Of a DNA stretch of 64,000 nt, positions 1-8,949 are shown one piece after another. The notes under the pieces were generated by a model. That model was not told where the DNA came from and searched no databases. It was given only the letters and a program-made list of their open reading frames with translations. Numbering within the stretch: the stretch's first letter is position 1; the number at the start of each line of letters is the position of its first letter. The stretch lies in the NCBI RefSeq assembly GCF_010671925.1, contig NZ_JAAHIH010000004.1, positions 62,001 through 126,000 on the forward strand, written 5' to 3'. A program made the position numbers and the translations under genes. The DNA comes from Moorena sp. SIOASIH. Lineage in GTDB: Bacteria > Cyanobacteriota > Cyanobacteriia > Cyanobacteriales > Coleofasciculaceae.

Positions 1-1
1 A

Positions 2-901
2 GAAATTTATCCTATCCAAGATGGTTGGGACTTGTTCTTCAATACTCCCAGCGAGTTCACTAAGGGTTATTTCCAAGACATGAGCGGCTGCGGTTTAATT
101 CCCAGGAAAAGTAGACTGGAATTATTATCTGGCTTCAAGGCACAAGACGAAGTCTCAGACGATCCGAAGGAAAATATCGCGCATTTCGTGGTTGCAAAAG
201 ACTATTATTACCTTAGTCCTGATTCTCATGAATATAAATATCTGGGTAGTCTAACGGCCATTAGCGGGCAAAATTTTCCTGCTCTGGGAGGAGCGGCTGT
301 CGGCCAACTCATTATTGCACCGGGTGGAATTCGCGCTCCCCACTGGCACCTCAATTCTGCGGAGGCCGGTTATTGTTATGAGGGCATAGGGCAAGTGGGA
401 ACCATTGTCCCAGGCAAGAGTATACCAACTGGAGAAAACGGAACGTTTTTTGAATCAAAGAGAATTGAAGAAGCTTTTGTTAGGCCGGGGGAACTCTTCC
501 TCTTTCCTGAGGGAAGTCAACATTACCTGCGCAATGTTGGGGCAGAGGGTAATTTCTCCTGTGTCCTTTTCTTCTCGGAAGACCCATCTCTGAACCCAGA
601 TCAACTCCTCACAATTACATTATCTAATATTGTCGGGAATACACCTGCAGAAGTCTTAGGACCTATCCTTGTCACAGATAAACCTAATAACCCAAGTACG
701 AAAACCTATAGTGCTGCAACGGTTTCACAAGCACCACCTCAAGTGTATTCATTCAAGGGTCAAGGTCCTGATGTTGTCCCGGTTATTGAGGCATGTAAGG
801 GAGAAGAGCCTAATCCTGAGAATCCAGGTTGCCCGTCTGCTACTATACGTGCAATGGGCAAGACTTTAAACCGTTCTAAGTACTCTTTCCTAGAACCATA
901 G
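2..901 (+). CDS. Cupin-domain protein, 5' truncated by the window edge
   Basis: The frame is open from base 2, so the true start lies outside the window; a TTG at 32 is the first possible in-window start but is unlikely to be real. The cupin metal site is visible: motif 1 is the H-W-H then N-S-A-E pattern in APHWHLNSAEAGYC, and motif 2 is PGELFLFPEGSQHYLRN with P, G, H and N in the expected places. These residues normally bind Mn, Fe or Zn in a beta-barrel, as in oxalate decarboxylase and germin-like proteins. The substrate cannot be told. The C-terminal part is Pro/Asn rich with two Cys and is not a recognised domain. A good hairpin terminator follows at 968-996. Confidence 0.8.
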   Translation, partial: EIYPIQDGWDLFFNTPSEFTKGYFQDMSGCGLIPRKSRLELLSGFKAQDEVSDDPKENIAHFVVAKDYYYLSPDSHEYKYLGSLTAISGQNFPALGGAAVGQLIIAPGGIRAPHWHLNSAEAGYCYEGIGQVGTIVPGKSIPTGENGTFFESKRIEEAFVRPGELFLFPEGSQHYLRNVGAEGNFSCVLFFSEDPSLNPDQLLTITLSNIVGNTPAEVLGPILVTDKPNNPSTKTYSAATVSQAPPQVYSFKGQGPDVVPVIEACKGEEPNPENPGCPSATIRAMGKTLNRSKYSFLEP

Positions 902-967
902 GTTTCAGACAGCAAAGCTCTAGTTTTTTCCTTCCTTCTAAGAGTCTTGCTGGTTGAGAAGGAGGCT

Positions 968-996
968 TTGCCCCAGGTGGTTTGTCCCTGGGGCAA
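968..996 (+). terminator. Hairpin terminator after the cupin gene
   Basis: A 10-bp stem (ttgccccagg pairing with cctggggcaa) with a short T/G loop is followed by a short T run. It lies 67 bases after the cupin stop codon. The rest of 902-1245 shows no gene. Confidence 0.6.
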
Positions 997-1245
997 TTTC
1001 ATTAAAAACAACAACAGCTCTTAATCGCTCTGACAAAGCGGCTCATGGAGAAATGCGAGAGGAAGTCAAGCCACTAAGCTACAAGGACTTACCAGAGTTG
1101 TAGTCCATTTTTTTAGACTACCTTTATATATAAGCTCCAAAACCTGATCAACTACATGGAATTAGGCGCAGGTCGTGGAGTTATACAACTTTGTTTCTAC
1201 TACAAAGCCCACCCTAGCCATCAATCTATAAATACCTATAACTAG

Positions 1246-1318
1246 TGGAGGTAAGCGGACTCGAACCGCTGACATCCTGCTTGCAAAGCAGGCGCTCTAC
1301 CAACTGAGCTATACCCCC
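1246..1318 (-). tRNA. tRNA-Ala (anticodon UGC)
   Basis: Read on the minus strand this is a 73-nt cloverleaf: acceptor GGGGGTA pairing with TACCTCC, D arm GCTC/GAGC, anticodon stem CCTGC/GCAGG around TTTGCAA (anticodon TGC), and T arm AGCGG-TTCGAGT-CCGCT. The 3' CCA is not encoded, as is common in cyanobacteria. It is a lone tRNA here, not part of a visible rRNA operon. Confidence 0.97.
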
Positions 1319-1752
1319 AGCTAATGACAACTTAAGCTAAATCAAGCTTAGTTCATCAACTGCACTTTTGTTATTATACATCATCCAAGTGGAAAGTCAA
1401 CCAAGATAGCCAAAAAATTTTCGTATAGCAGGATGGATCTTGGGTGATTATCAGGAAAGCTAATGACTGAAACCCTTATATAATCTTTATTTTAGGGAAT
1501 GCGATCGCGTGGGAATGATTTGAGGCACCCACTCAGAACATTCGCAGGATTTACACCTGTGGGATGGGGTGATCAGGTCATAGCTTAATCGGGGAATGGG
1601 CTATGACCAGTGACCGCAATAGTACACCGCAACAGTACTCTGACCATAGCAGGTTAGTGCGGGGTCTTACCATACGCCAATATAGTAAATAGTGAGGCAC
1701 TTTCCGACTCAGGAATCAAAACTCAGCACTATTTTCACCCCTTAACCGGATC
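1319..1752. other. Intergenic region without a recognisable gene
   Basis: About 430 bases between tRNA-Ala and trhO. One HIP1 octamer (gcgatcgc) is at about 1501. No coding frame, terminator or clear promoter was recognised. Confidence 0.6.
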
Positions 1753-2586
1753 ATGACCCAGGTAGTTGCAACATTTTACAAATTTGTCAGATTGCCAGAC
1801 TTTGCCGATAAACGACCCTCCTTACTAGCCCATTGTCAAGCTCAAGGCATCACAGGAACGATTCTGCTTGCAGCAGAAGGCATTAACAGCACAATCGCAG
1901 GCTCCCGTCAAGCCATTGATTCAGTCCTAGCGTTTCTCCGTTCCGATCCCCGTCTGGCCGACTTACAGCATAAAGAATCCTACACTGACTCCCCCCCATT
2001 CAACCGCCTCAAAGTCCGGTTAAAGAAAGAAATTGTCACCATCGGTTTGCCAGAGGTTGACCCCAATCAGCAGGTAGGTACCTATGTTAACCCCCAGGAC
2101 TGGAATGCTCTAATTTCCGATCCAGACGTAGTCCTGATTGACACCCGCAATACCTATGAAGTAAATATTGGAACCTTCAAAGGTGCCCAAAATCCCCATA
2201 CTGACTCATTCCGACAATTCCCTGATTATGTTCGCCATCACCTCGATTCCACCAAAGACAAAAAAGTAGCCCTGTTTTGTACAGGGGGTATTCGCTGTGA
2301 AAAAGCCTCATCGTTTATGTTGAGTCAGGGGTTTAAACAGGTCTATCATCTCAAAGGTGGCATTCTCAAGTATTTAGAACAAGTCCCAGAAGACGAAAGT
2401 TTATGGGAAGGGGAGTGCTTTGTTTTCGATCAACGGATTGCTCTCAAGCACAGGTTGGAAGCTGGAACCCACCATATGTGCTACGGTTGTGGAAATCCAA
2501 TTTCCCAAGCTGATCTCAATTCTCCTAAATATATCAAAGGTATTTGTTGCCCTTACTGTTTTGATGATTTCACCAATGAAGCATAA
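1753..2586 (+). CDS. trhO: tRNA uridine-34 5-hydroxylase, rhodanese-domain protein (TrhO/YceA family)
   Basis: This family carries out oxygen-dependent hydroxylation of uridine 34 in tRNA, an early step of 5-carboxymethoxyuridine/5-methoxyuridine formation. The 277-residue protein has the N-terminal acylphosphatase-like part (about 1-95, with the LLAAEGINSTIAGS motif typical of the family), a rhodanese domain (about 120-215) with the active-site loop CTGGIRCEKAS, and a C-terminal Cys-rich tail (C-x2-C, then CCPYC). E. coli YceA is longer (about 350), but short cyanobacterial forms are usual. ATG at 1753 is the natural start. It stands alone, with repeats downstream. Confidence 0.92.
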   Translation: MTQVVATFYKFVRLPDFADKRPSLLAHCQAQGITGTILLAAEGINSTIAGSRQAIDSVLAFLRSDPRLADLQHKESYTDSPPFNRLKVRLKKEIVTIGLPEVDPNQQVGTYVNPQDWNALISDPDVVLIDTRNTYEVNIGTFKGAQNPHTDSFRQFPDYVRHHLDSTKDKKVALFCTGGIRCEKASSFMLSQGFKQVYHLKGGILKYLEQVPEDESLWEGECFVFDQRIALKHRLEAGTHHMCYGCGNPISQADLNSPKYIKGICCPYCFDDFTNEA

Positions 2587-2772
2587 ACGTCAGCGGTCAG
2601 CGGTCAGCGGTCAGCAGTCAGTGGTCAGCTGACGTAACAGAGATTAAACCAATGCTTACCTGTTTGATTCAAAAGCACCTCAAGTCGCACCATTTGTAGC
2701 GCATTAGCTGATAGCTGATAGCTGATAGCTGATAGCTGATAGCTGATAGCTGATAGCTGAATGCTTACCTTA
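2587..2772. repeat. Heptamer tandem repeats in a composite element
   Basis: A run of cagcggt-type units starts right after the trhO stop, and a run of eight gctgata units at about 2706-2757 ends in gctgaatgcttacc. The right end matches the conserved terminus of the GTAAGCATTCAGC element family found throughout the window. Heptameric short tandem repeats of this sort are known from filamentous cyanobacteria. Confidence 0.85.
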
Positions 2773-2777
2773 ATACT

Positions 2778-3449
2778 TCATACTTCATCTTTTTTTAGGG
2801 CTAGGGTCAATCCATCAGCAATGGGTACCAAACTAAGGGTTACCCGTTGGTCTTGAGAGAGCTTTTGATTAAATGCTCGAATTGCCTTAGTTATGTTATC
2901 GACTACCTCAGGATCCGCTACTCGCCCCGACCAGAGGACATTATCCACAGCAATAAGTCCACCATTACGTACCAGTTTCAGTGCCTGCTCGTAGTAGCTT
3001 TCGTAGTCCCGTTTATCAGCATCAATGAAGGCAAAATCAAACGTACCTGCCTGTCCCTCTTCCAGCAACCGCTCCAGAGTGTCCAGTGCTGGCGCAATTC
3101 GCAGGTCAATTTTGTCAGCTACTCCGGCTTGTTCCCAGTAGGGACGTGCGATCGCAGTATACTTCTCACTGATATCACAAGCAACCACCTTTCCCTCTGG
3201 TGGCAAAGCTAAGGCTACAGCTAAAGCACTATAGCCCGTAAATACCCCCACCTCTAGAGTTTTCTTAGCTCCCATCAACTGCACTAGTAAGGCCATAAAC
3301 TGCCCCTGTTCAGGAGCTATTTGCATCCTAGCCATGGAATGCTGTGCTGTTTCGACCCTCAGCTGGGTCAAAACTTCTGGCTCTCTTAGAGAAACAGATT
3401 TCAAGTAGTCGTAAAGCTGGTTGTCGAGTCCCAAAGTTTGATTCGTCAT
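2778..3449 (-). CDS. SAM-dependent O-methyltransferase, caffeoyl-CoA OMT type
   Basis: At 223 residues it has the standard length of the bacterial class I O-methyltransferase_3 family. The SAM-binding motif I is TLEVGVFTGYSALAVALAL (about 73-91), the acidic motif II is VVACDIS, and the metal-site region is FAFIDADKRDYESYYE followed by VDNVLWSGRV, as in Mg-dependent catechol-type OMTs. The family methylates vicinal hydroxyls on small phenolic substrates; the true substrate here is unknown. It is monocistronic and convergent with trhO. Confidence 0.9.
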   Translation of the reverse strand: MTNQTLGLDNQLYDYLKSVSLREPEVLTQLRVETAQHSMARMQIAPEQGQFMALLVQLMGAKKTLEVGVFTGYSALAVALALPPEGKVVACDISEKYTAIARPYWEQAGVADKIDLRIAPALDTLERLLEEGQAGTFDFAFIDADKRDYESYYEQALKLVRNGGLIAVDNVLWSGRVADPEVVDNITKAIRAFNQKLSQDQRVTLSLVPIADGLTLALKKDEV

Positions 3450-3489
3450 TGATAGTTAGCCATTGATTGATATATAGTTTGCTTAAAGC

Positions 3490-3644
3490 TATGCTTCAAA
3501 AGCTGATAGCAGCTCAAGTAGCGTGGTCAAAGGCCTTTGGCTTCTAGCTGATGACTTACCATTTTAGACCTTGACACGTCATTAATTTTGTCACTACTCT
3601 AATAACTATAGAGCAAGGCCAAAAGGAAAGGAGGTGAACTCAAG
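3490..3644 (+). promoter_or_regulatory. Small dispersed repeat, probable left end of the tnpB element, and a strong RBS
   Basis: A gctgatagcagctcaag/tagcgtggtcaaaggcctttggc repeat occurs at about 3500-3550; near-identical text recurs at about 59508 and 59598. Directly before tnpB is AAAGGAGGTGAACTC, a near-perfect Shine-Dalgarno sequence about 8 bases from the ATG at 3645. The exact left end of the IS is not resolved. Confidence 0.5.
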
Positions 3645-4853
3645 ATGTTGCGGCGAGTTGTTAAGGTTCGTCTATATCCAACAACCGAACAAAAAGAAAT
3701 TATAGCTCAACATTTTGGGTGCGGACGTTTTGTATACAACAAAGGAATCGAACTTAACAAAATCCAGTACGAAGAAACTGGTAAGGGTTTTTCTAAGAAT
3801 GACCTATTCAAATTAATAGCATTACTGAAGAAGGAGTTCCCTTGGCTTAAGGATTGCTATTCTCAAGTCCTTCAAATGTCAATGCGAAATTTGGGGGATG
3901 CTTTATCAGATTTCTTCAAAGGTAAGGCAAGACACCCTAGATATAAGTCGAAATTCAAGTCTAGGCAGTCGATCCAATTCCCAGAAAATGTCAAGTTAAA
4001 AGGAAGGGTATCAATTGCTTTTCCGGGAAGAATTGGGGCAGTAAAGGCTTCTATTCATCGTTCTTTAGATGGAAAAATAAAAACAGTAACTTTAAGCAAG
4101 ACATCATCAGACAAATACTATTGTTCTGTTTTGATGGACTACGAAGGGACAGAGCCTGAAAAATCTTCCACGGGTAAAGTCGTAGGAATAGATGTTGGAA
4201 TCCAAGACTTAGCCATCAGTTTTGACGGGATTGAAACCAAAAAATACGAAAATCCCCAATATTTTAGAAAAGAAAAAAGGCTAGCTATAGAGCAAAGGAG
4301 ATTATCAAAAAAAAAGAAAGGTTCAAATAACCGAAAAAAGCAAATAAAGAAAGTTGCTAGAGTTCCCGAACGTGTGAGTAATGCCCGACAAGACCATCTA
4401 CACAAGGTTTCACGCACCATTGTTAATGAAAACCAAGTATTAGTGGTTGAGAACCTAAATATTTTGGGTATGGTATGCGCTACGGGCACGCTACGCGAAC
4501 GTAATAGAAAACTAGCGAAGAGTATATCTGATGCCGGACTGGGTATGTTTATCAATTTTATATCCTATAAACTCGAACGGTCAGGAAAGGTTTTAATCAA
4601 AATTGATAGATGGTTTCCTAGTTCTAAACTTGGCTCTAGTTGTGGTTACAAAATGGATAAAATGCCTCTTGAGGTAAGAGAATGGCAGTGTCCAGAATGT
4701 GGTTGTAATCATGACCGAGATATTAATGCAGCAAAAAATATCCGAGCAGAAGGTATTAGAATTCTCAGTATTGCGGATGGGACAGCCGTCAAAGCCTGTG
4801 GAGCGGACCTAAGACCTCAACCTACTTCGGTGGGGGCGGGCAGACTGCATTGA
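3645..4853 (+). CDS. tnpB: IS200/IS605-family TnpB (RNA-guided nuclease family) with a 24-bp repeat insertion
   Basis: TnpB proteins are RuvC-type RNA-guided nucleases of IS200/IS605 elements. The 402-residue protein has the N-terminal OrfB helix-turn-helix region, RuvC motifs GIDVG (about residue 181), VVENLNI (about 267) and HDRDINAAKNI (about 358), and a zinc ribbon. Two oddities are visible. An in-frame insertion of 8 residues (about 277-285, bases 4475-4500) is a small dispersed repeat. The first Cys of the zinc ribbon is replaced: KLGSSCGYK stands where the family has K-T-C-x2-C. The remaining C, C-x2-C are present. No tnpA is adjacent, so it is a tnpB-only element. Activity is doubtful. 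Confidence 0.93.
   Translation: MLRRVVKVRLYPTTEQKEIIAQHFGCGRFVYNKGIELNKIQYEETGKGFSKNDLFKLIALLKKEFPWLKDCYSQVLQMSMRNLGDALSDFFKGKARHPRYKSKFKSRQSIQFPENVKLKGRVSIAFPGRIGAVKASIHRSLDGKIKTVTLSKTSSDKYYCSVLMDYEGTEPEKSSTGKVVGIDVGIQDLAISFDGIETKKYENPQYFRKEKRLAIEQRRLSKKKKGSNNRKKQIKKVARVPERVSNARQDHLHKVSRTIVNENQVLVVENLNILGMVCATGTLRERNRKLAKSISDAGLGMFINFISYKLERSGKVLIKIDRWFPSSKLGSSCGYKMDKMPLEVREWQCPECGCNHDRDINAAKNIRAEGIRILSIADGTAVKACGADLRPQPTSVGAGRLH
4475..4500 (+). repeat. Small dispersed repeat inserted in frame in tnpB
   Basis: The unit reads atgcgctacgggcac then gctacgcgaac. The same text recurs outside genes, for example at about 47455-47480. In this tnpB family the local protein reads M-V-K-N-R-K; here nine residues replace the Lys, a net gain of 24 bp that keeps the frame open. 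Confidence 0.8.
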
Positions 4854-4857
4854 AACG

Positions 4858-4905
4858 GGAAGCCCCACCCTCGTTCTTTGTAGGGTGGGGTAGTTCACCC
4901 TGGAA
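4858..4905 (+). mobile_element. Probable right end hairpin of the tnpB element
   Basis: The inverted repeat ccccaccct ... agggtgggg lies just after the tnpB stop and is followed by tagttcac, the usual layout of an IS200/IS605 right end. By analogy with other TnpB systems the guide (omega) RNA would come from the tnpB 3' end plus this hairpin. Confidence 0.6.
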
Positions 4906-4947
4906 ACAGCAAGTGCTCAATTAAGGGCTGAGGGCAAAAAGCAAGAC

Positions 4948-6303
4948 ATGGGACGTATATTTATTTCAGCAGGTCACGGTGGCATGGAACGTGGTGGTCT
5001 TGACCCAGGGGCGATTGCCGGTGGGACAACGGAAGCCGAAGAAATGATTCGGCTGCGAGATATGGTGGTGCCAGAATTGCGATCGCGTGGGTTTGAAGTA
5101 TTATCTGTTCCTGATGAATTGAGTTTAAAGCAGACAATTCAATGGATTAATGACCGTGCTCGTTTTGGTGATGTAGCGCTAGAGATTCATGCTGATGCCT
5201 TTTCCAATCCTAACATCCGAGGTGCCTCTGCTTTTTACATTTTCAATAACACTGAGCGCAAGAAGCATGGTGAACTCATGCTGCGCTATTTGATCACACG
5301 CCTTCCTGAACTGCCCAATCGAGGAGCAAAACCCGATACGGACTCAGGTGTTGGGCGTCTTGCCTTTTGCCGTGATGTTATCCTGCCCTCCCTACTGCTC
5401 GAAGTTGGCTTTCTGACTAATCCCCAAGACCGTGCTCTGCTCCAGAATCGACGTCGTGACATGGCCAGAGGCATAGCTGATGGATTGGCCCAATGGAGTA
5501 GTTTGATAACTGGTGAACAGCCACCCGATCAATTCAATCCGATTTATCCCATCATTGATATTAAAATCAATAATCAGACTTACGATGATCGAGGTGTTCT
5601 AATCAATAGCAATTCTTACATTCCCATTGACCTAGCCGATCGCCTAGGAGTGGATTTGACCACCGCCGAGAATGTCCGTCGTGTGCAATATCGGGGAGTC
5701 GTGTATGTTAAGGCCATTGAACTAAGAGATTATAACATCTTTGTCGGTTGGGATACTGCCACCCGCACTGTGATTTTGCGCTCAATTTCCCAGAAAATCT
5801 GTCCAGGTTTGATTGACCGGATCATGGGTCATGGTAGCACCTCCGAAGTCCAGTTACAGATATTTCTTAAAAACAATAATCAGAACGCCCTGACTGAGTT
5901 TCCTGACCTACCTAGGCTCTATCGAGAAGAAGCCTCGGTAGAGGGAGTCAACTATGACATTGCCTTTGCCCAAGCTTGTGTAGAAACTAACTTCCTACGC
6001 TTTAGCGATCGCCTTAGACCTGAGCAAAATAATTTTGGTGGTTTGGGAGCAGTGACTAGTGATGAAGAAGCGACTTTTCCTAGCGCTAGAATTGGAGTAC
6101 GTGCCCATATCCAACATTTGAAAGCCTACGCCAGTCAGGAACCCTTAGTCCAACCCTTGGTCGATCCCCGGTTTCGCTTCGTTACCCGAGGGATTGCTCC
6201 CTTAGTTGAACAGCTCAGTGGGCGCTGGTCAGCTGACTTAGATTACGGCAAGCGAATTATCGCCGTTGTCAGGCGTTTATATGAAGCATCTAACTTGCTT
6301 TGA
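4948..6303 (+). CDS. N-acetylmuramoyl-L-alanine amidase fused to a glucosaminidase domain
   Basis: A cell-wall hydrolase with two catalytic modules. Residues 1-185 are an Amidase_3 zinc amidase: SAGHGG (His9), a Glu near 31, EIHADAF (His81) and LLEVGFLTN (catalytic Glu about 152), which cuts the amide between MurNAc and the stem peptide. Residues about 190-285 look like a copper-amine-oxidase-N-like/linker domain. Residues about 295-451 match a Glucosaminidase (endo-N-acetylglucosaminidase) fold, with the catalytic Glu in AQACVETNFL. No signal peptide is seen from ATG 4948, so export may use another route or an upstream start. It probably acts in peptidoglycan remodelling or septum/junction formation. 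Confidence 0.87.
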   Translation: MGRIFISAGHGGMERGGLDPGAIAGGTTEAEEMIRLRDMVVPELRSRGFEVLSVPDELSLKQTIQWINDRARFGDVALEIHADAFSNPNIRGASAFYIFNNTERKKHGELMLRYLITRLPELPNRGAKPDTDSGVGRLAFCRDVILPSLLLEVGFLTNPQDRALLQNRRRDMARGIADGLAQWSSLITGEQPPDQFNPIYPIIDIKINNQTYDDRGVLINSNSYIPIDLADRLGVDLTTAENVRRVQYRGVVYVKAIELRDYNIFVGWDTATRTVILRSISQKICPGLIDRIMGHGSTSEVQLQIFLKNNNQNALTEFPDLPRLYREEASVEGVNYDIAFAQACVETNFLRFSDRLRPEQNNFGGLGAVTSDEEATFPSARIGVRAHIQHLKAYASQEPLVQPLVDPRFRFVTRGIAPLVEQLSGRWSADLDYGKRIIAVVRRLYEASNLL

Positions 6304-6362
6304 TCCCGATTCCCGATTCCCGATTCCCGATTCCCGATTCCCTGCGCGTAGCGCTATAACTG

Positions 6363-7133
6363 CTAAGCTGTCTTGAAAAACCGAATAATTTCTCGGACAT
6401 TATCCAGAAATTGACTATCTGTAGTTAATTGTGCGATCGCATTTTCAGAATCCCGAGCTAAACGTTGGTGTTCCGCATTGTTATTAGCTTCCAGTTGTGC
6501 CATTGATGCTTCAAGTTCGGCTAAGCCTTTACGAGTCTCTTCCCAGTAACGCTGATGGGTTGCCACCCAAGAGTAAGGTTCTTGTGGGTCTAGTTGCTCT
6601 TGTAGACCTTTGACACTTCTTTCGAGAGCTTCAAAACGATTCTGTAGTTCCATTACATCTCGACGAGGATACTTAAACTCTTGCCGGATCATCCTTAACC
6701 GGGCTGCTAAATACTGATAAAAACGTACCGCTGGACGCAAAGCAGTTAAAAGCAAAGCTGCTCCCGAACTGACGTAGCCTACAGCACTAATCCCAGTGGC
6801 AGCAAGGATGTACAGACCCACAGCAGATAACAGGTGAAGGGCGATTGCTACGGTTAGCGATCGCTTAGCTATCATTTTCACATAGTCTAATTGCTTGGGG
6901 TCAACCGCAATCTCATTTGCCCTGGAAGCTGACCCCTCTGCTAAAACTTCCCTAGCTTCCAAGTGGACATTCCATGGCACTGTCACAATCACCAACAGCC
7001 ACCAAAAGCTAGCCACACCAATCACCCAATCCAGGAAATGACCAGTACTGATGTGCAACCATTGCAACAGCCCAAACACCAATAGGGTTAGAATTCCTAA
7101 CCCAGTCCCTACACCAGCAACATTAAAAAACAT
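6363..7133 (-). CDS. Membrane protein with C-terminal coiled coil, function unknown
   Basis: 256 residues. Four hydrophobic segments are visible (about 5-27, 34-54, 92-113, 117-137), followed by a long charged helical region (about 150-235) rich in Glu, Gln and Leu heptads (for example ELQNRFEALERSVKGLQEQL). The layout resembles small cyanobacterial inner-membrane proteins with a cytoplasmic coiled coil; no enzymatic motif is present. It is convergent with the amidase gene across a short gap of gattcccgattccc repeats, which gives no functional clue. I do not recognise a named family. Confidence 0.75.
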   Translation of the reverse strand: MFFNVAGVGTGLGILTLLVFGLLQWLHISTGHFLDWVIGVASFWWLLVIVTVPWNVHLEAREVLAEGSASRANEIAVDPKQLDYVKMIAKRSLTVAIALHLLSAVGLYILAATGISAVGYVSSGAALLLTALRPAVRFYQYLAARLRMIRQEFKYPRRDVMELQNRFEALERSVKGLQEQLDPQEPYSWVATHQRYWEETRKGLAELEASMAQLEANNNAEHQRLARDSENAIAQLTTDSQFLDNVREIIRFFKTA

Positions 7134-7707
7134 ACTAGCGACCTCCGACGGATTTTCAGCCTTTATCCCATCATGCTTAGAGATAACCCTCCGGCTCGAA
7201 AACCTTGTGATAGTTTCGCTAGCTTCACACTGATATTAGGTAAGTATTCAGCTATCAGCCGTCAGCTGTCAGCTAATCAACGGTCGGTAGTTGCTAGTGG
7301 TGCTTTAGGGACGGACTCACCCTCATTTTCTCGGTAGCCAGTGTTGGGACAGTCCGCTCCGAAAATTGTCACGGGCAAGATGCCCATTCCACAACAAGAT
7401 GCCCATTCCACCCACCAGGTCAAACAGCTTTTAGGAGATGCACCCTGCTCCTTTTACTCATCCGACCCCGTGCAGTTAAAGCCCCTGATAGCTGATAGCT
7501 GATAGCTGATAGCTGATAGCTGATAGCTGATAGCTTATGTGTCCTTAGCTACTTTTGCTCAAATTTTATTAATCAAAATTAAAACTTAAACCATTAGAAC
7601 CAGAAACATTTAATCTGAAAGTTAATCATTATAGCTTTAAGCAGTTGTCTGAAAATTGACAAATCCTAAAAGCCCAGTAAAGATGCTGAAAAACAGAGGT
7701 AAATAGC
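7134..7707. repeat. Intergenic repeats: gtaagtattcagc element and gctgata heptamers
   Basis: From 7238 the text gtaagtattcagctatcagc opens a composite element. It includes a palindromic gggcaagatgcccattcc duplication (about 7373-7410) and closes with a run of gctgata units at about 7491-7535. The last 150 bases before 7708 are AT rich and probably hold the promoter of the SLH gene; no exact promoter can be called. Confidence 0.75.
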
Positions 7708-8949
7708 ATGAAGAGTTCTTTAAAACAAAAATTACCACAAAAACTAGCCACCTTCGCCACCGTTGCCCTAGCCACTGCCTTCTCAGCAATCAGTCTTGGC
7801 AACCAAACCTCCGCCGCTACTTTCGAGCAAAAACAAGTTGAACAAGGCAAGTTTATTGCTGTAGCTCAACCCTTTGGTGCAAATTCCCATCAACTGCTGA
7901 TCATAGAGCAAAAATCCAACAAGCGAGCCTGTTGGAGCGAGAGTGGTACTAACCCAGTGATCGTAGACCCACTGCTGTTGAACTTTGACTTTACTGGCAT
8001 TTGCGGACGCAGTACTGACAGCAATGGCTATTCCATGCGCATGGCGGGTGAAGACTTAGGACTCGATTACATCCTCAGCATTGTTGAGCGTAATGGTGAA
8101 CTGTTGCTAGTGGGTAAGCACCGTCTTGATCGTAAAGCTCCTGAAGTAATCATCGGCAGAACTGGTGGTATTAGCCAGGGCTTTATGAAAATTTTTCTGC
8201 AGCCCGGTTGGGAATTTGCCAAGAGAATGTTCAATGGCAAAGAGCTAGGTCACGTCTATCTTGCTACTAACACACCCTTAGGTAACACAGGAAGTACTGA
8301 TCCATCCAAGCTTCCTCCACTTCCGCCACGGGAAACCTCTAAATTTCGGGATATTGCTAATGATGTCTATGCCTCAGAAATTGAAAAAGCTGTAGCAATG
8401 GGATTTATTGCTGGATTTCAGGACAATACCTTCAGACCCCAAGGGTTTCTCACCAGAGAACAACTCGTGTCTATGGTCATTGAAGGCTTAGGTAAACTGC
8501 CAGGTGCTAATATTACTCTCCCCACTCAAGCATCAGGACGGCCCTATCGGGATGTTGAGTCTGGGCGCTGGAGTGCTGCCAAAATTCAATGGGCGAGGGA
8601 CAATAACATTGTTAGTGGCTATCCTGATGGCACCTTTCGACCAAATAAGTCCGTAACTCGCGCCGAATTGATGGCAGTACAAAAAAAAGCTGCTGAATTT
8701 GCCAAAAGCCTCCAAGGGCAGCCAGGGGTACTTGTTTCTAATGGGTCAGTCACACAATTTTCCGACACCGAAGGTCACTGGGCTGTCGCTCTGATTTCTG
8801 AAATGTCTGCCTACTGCCAAGTCGCATCTCCGGTAAACGAAAGGGGTAACGCTTTCTTCCCCAATTCTGAAGCACGCCGGAACTATGCCGCTGCTGCTAC
8901 TCTGCGTATGCTCAACTGTGTCCAGCAACCTATTACTCAGAATCAGTAG
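7708..8949 (+). CDS. Secreted S-layer-homology (SLH) protein with DUF3747-type N-terminal domain
   Basis: 413 residues. The N-terminus is a Sec signal peptide (KQKLPQKLATFATVALATAF, cleavage likely after Ala-Ala near 37). Residues about 38-195 resemble the cyanobacterial DUF3747 domain (AVAQPFGANSHQLLIIEQ and the GICGRSTDSNGYSMRMAG stretch). After a Pro-rich linker come SLH repeats at about 213-265 (FRDIANDVYASEIEKAVAMG), 275-330 (YRDVESGRWSAAKIQWARDN) and 345-400 (FSDTEGHWAVALI). SLH domains bind pyruvylated secondary cell-wall polymer or help attach outer-membrane/periplasmic proteins to peptidoglycan in cyanobacteria. It is monocistronic. Confidence 0.9.
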   Translation: MKSSLKQKLPQKLATFATVALATAFSAISLGNQTSAATFEQKQVEQGKFIAVAQPFGANSHQLLIIEQKSNKRACWSESGTNPVIVDPLLLNFDFTGICGRSTDSNGYSMRMAGEDLGLDYILSIVERNGELLLVGKHRLDRKAPEVIIGRTGGISQGFMKIFLQPGWEFAKRMFNGKELGHVYLATNTPLGNTGSTDPSKLPPLPPRETSKFRDIANDVYASEIEKAVAMGFIAGFQDNTFRPQGFLTREQLVSMVIEGLGKLPGANITLPTQASGRPYRDVESGRWSAAKIQWARDNNIVSGYPDGTFRPNKSVTRAELMAVQKKAAEFAKSLQGQPGVLVSNGSVTQFSDTEGHWAVALISEMSAYCQVASPVNERGNAFFPNSEARRNYAAAATLRMLNCVQQPITQNQ

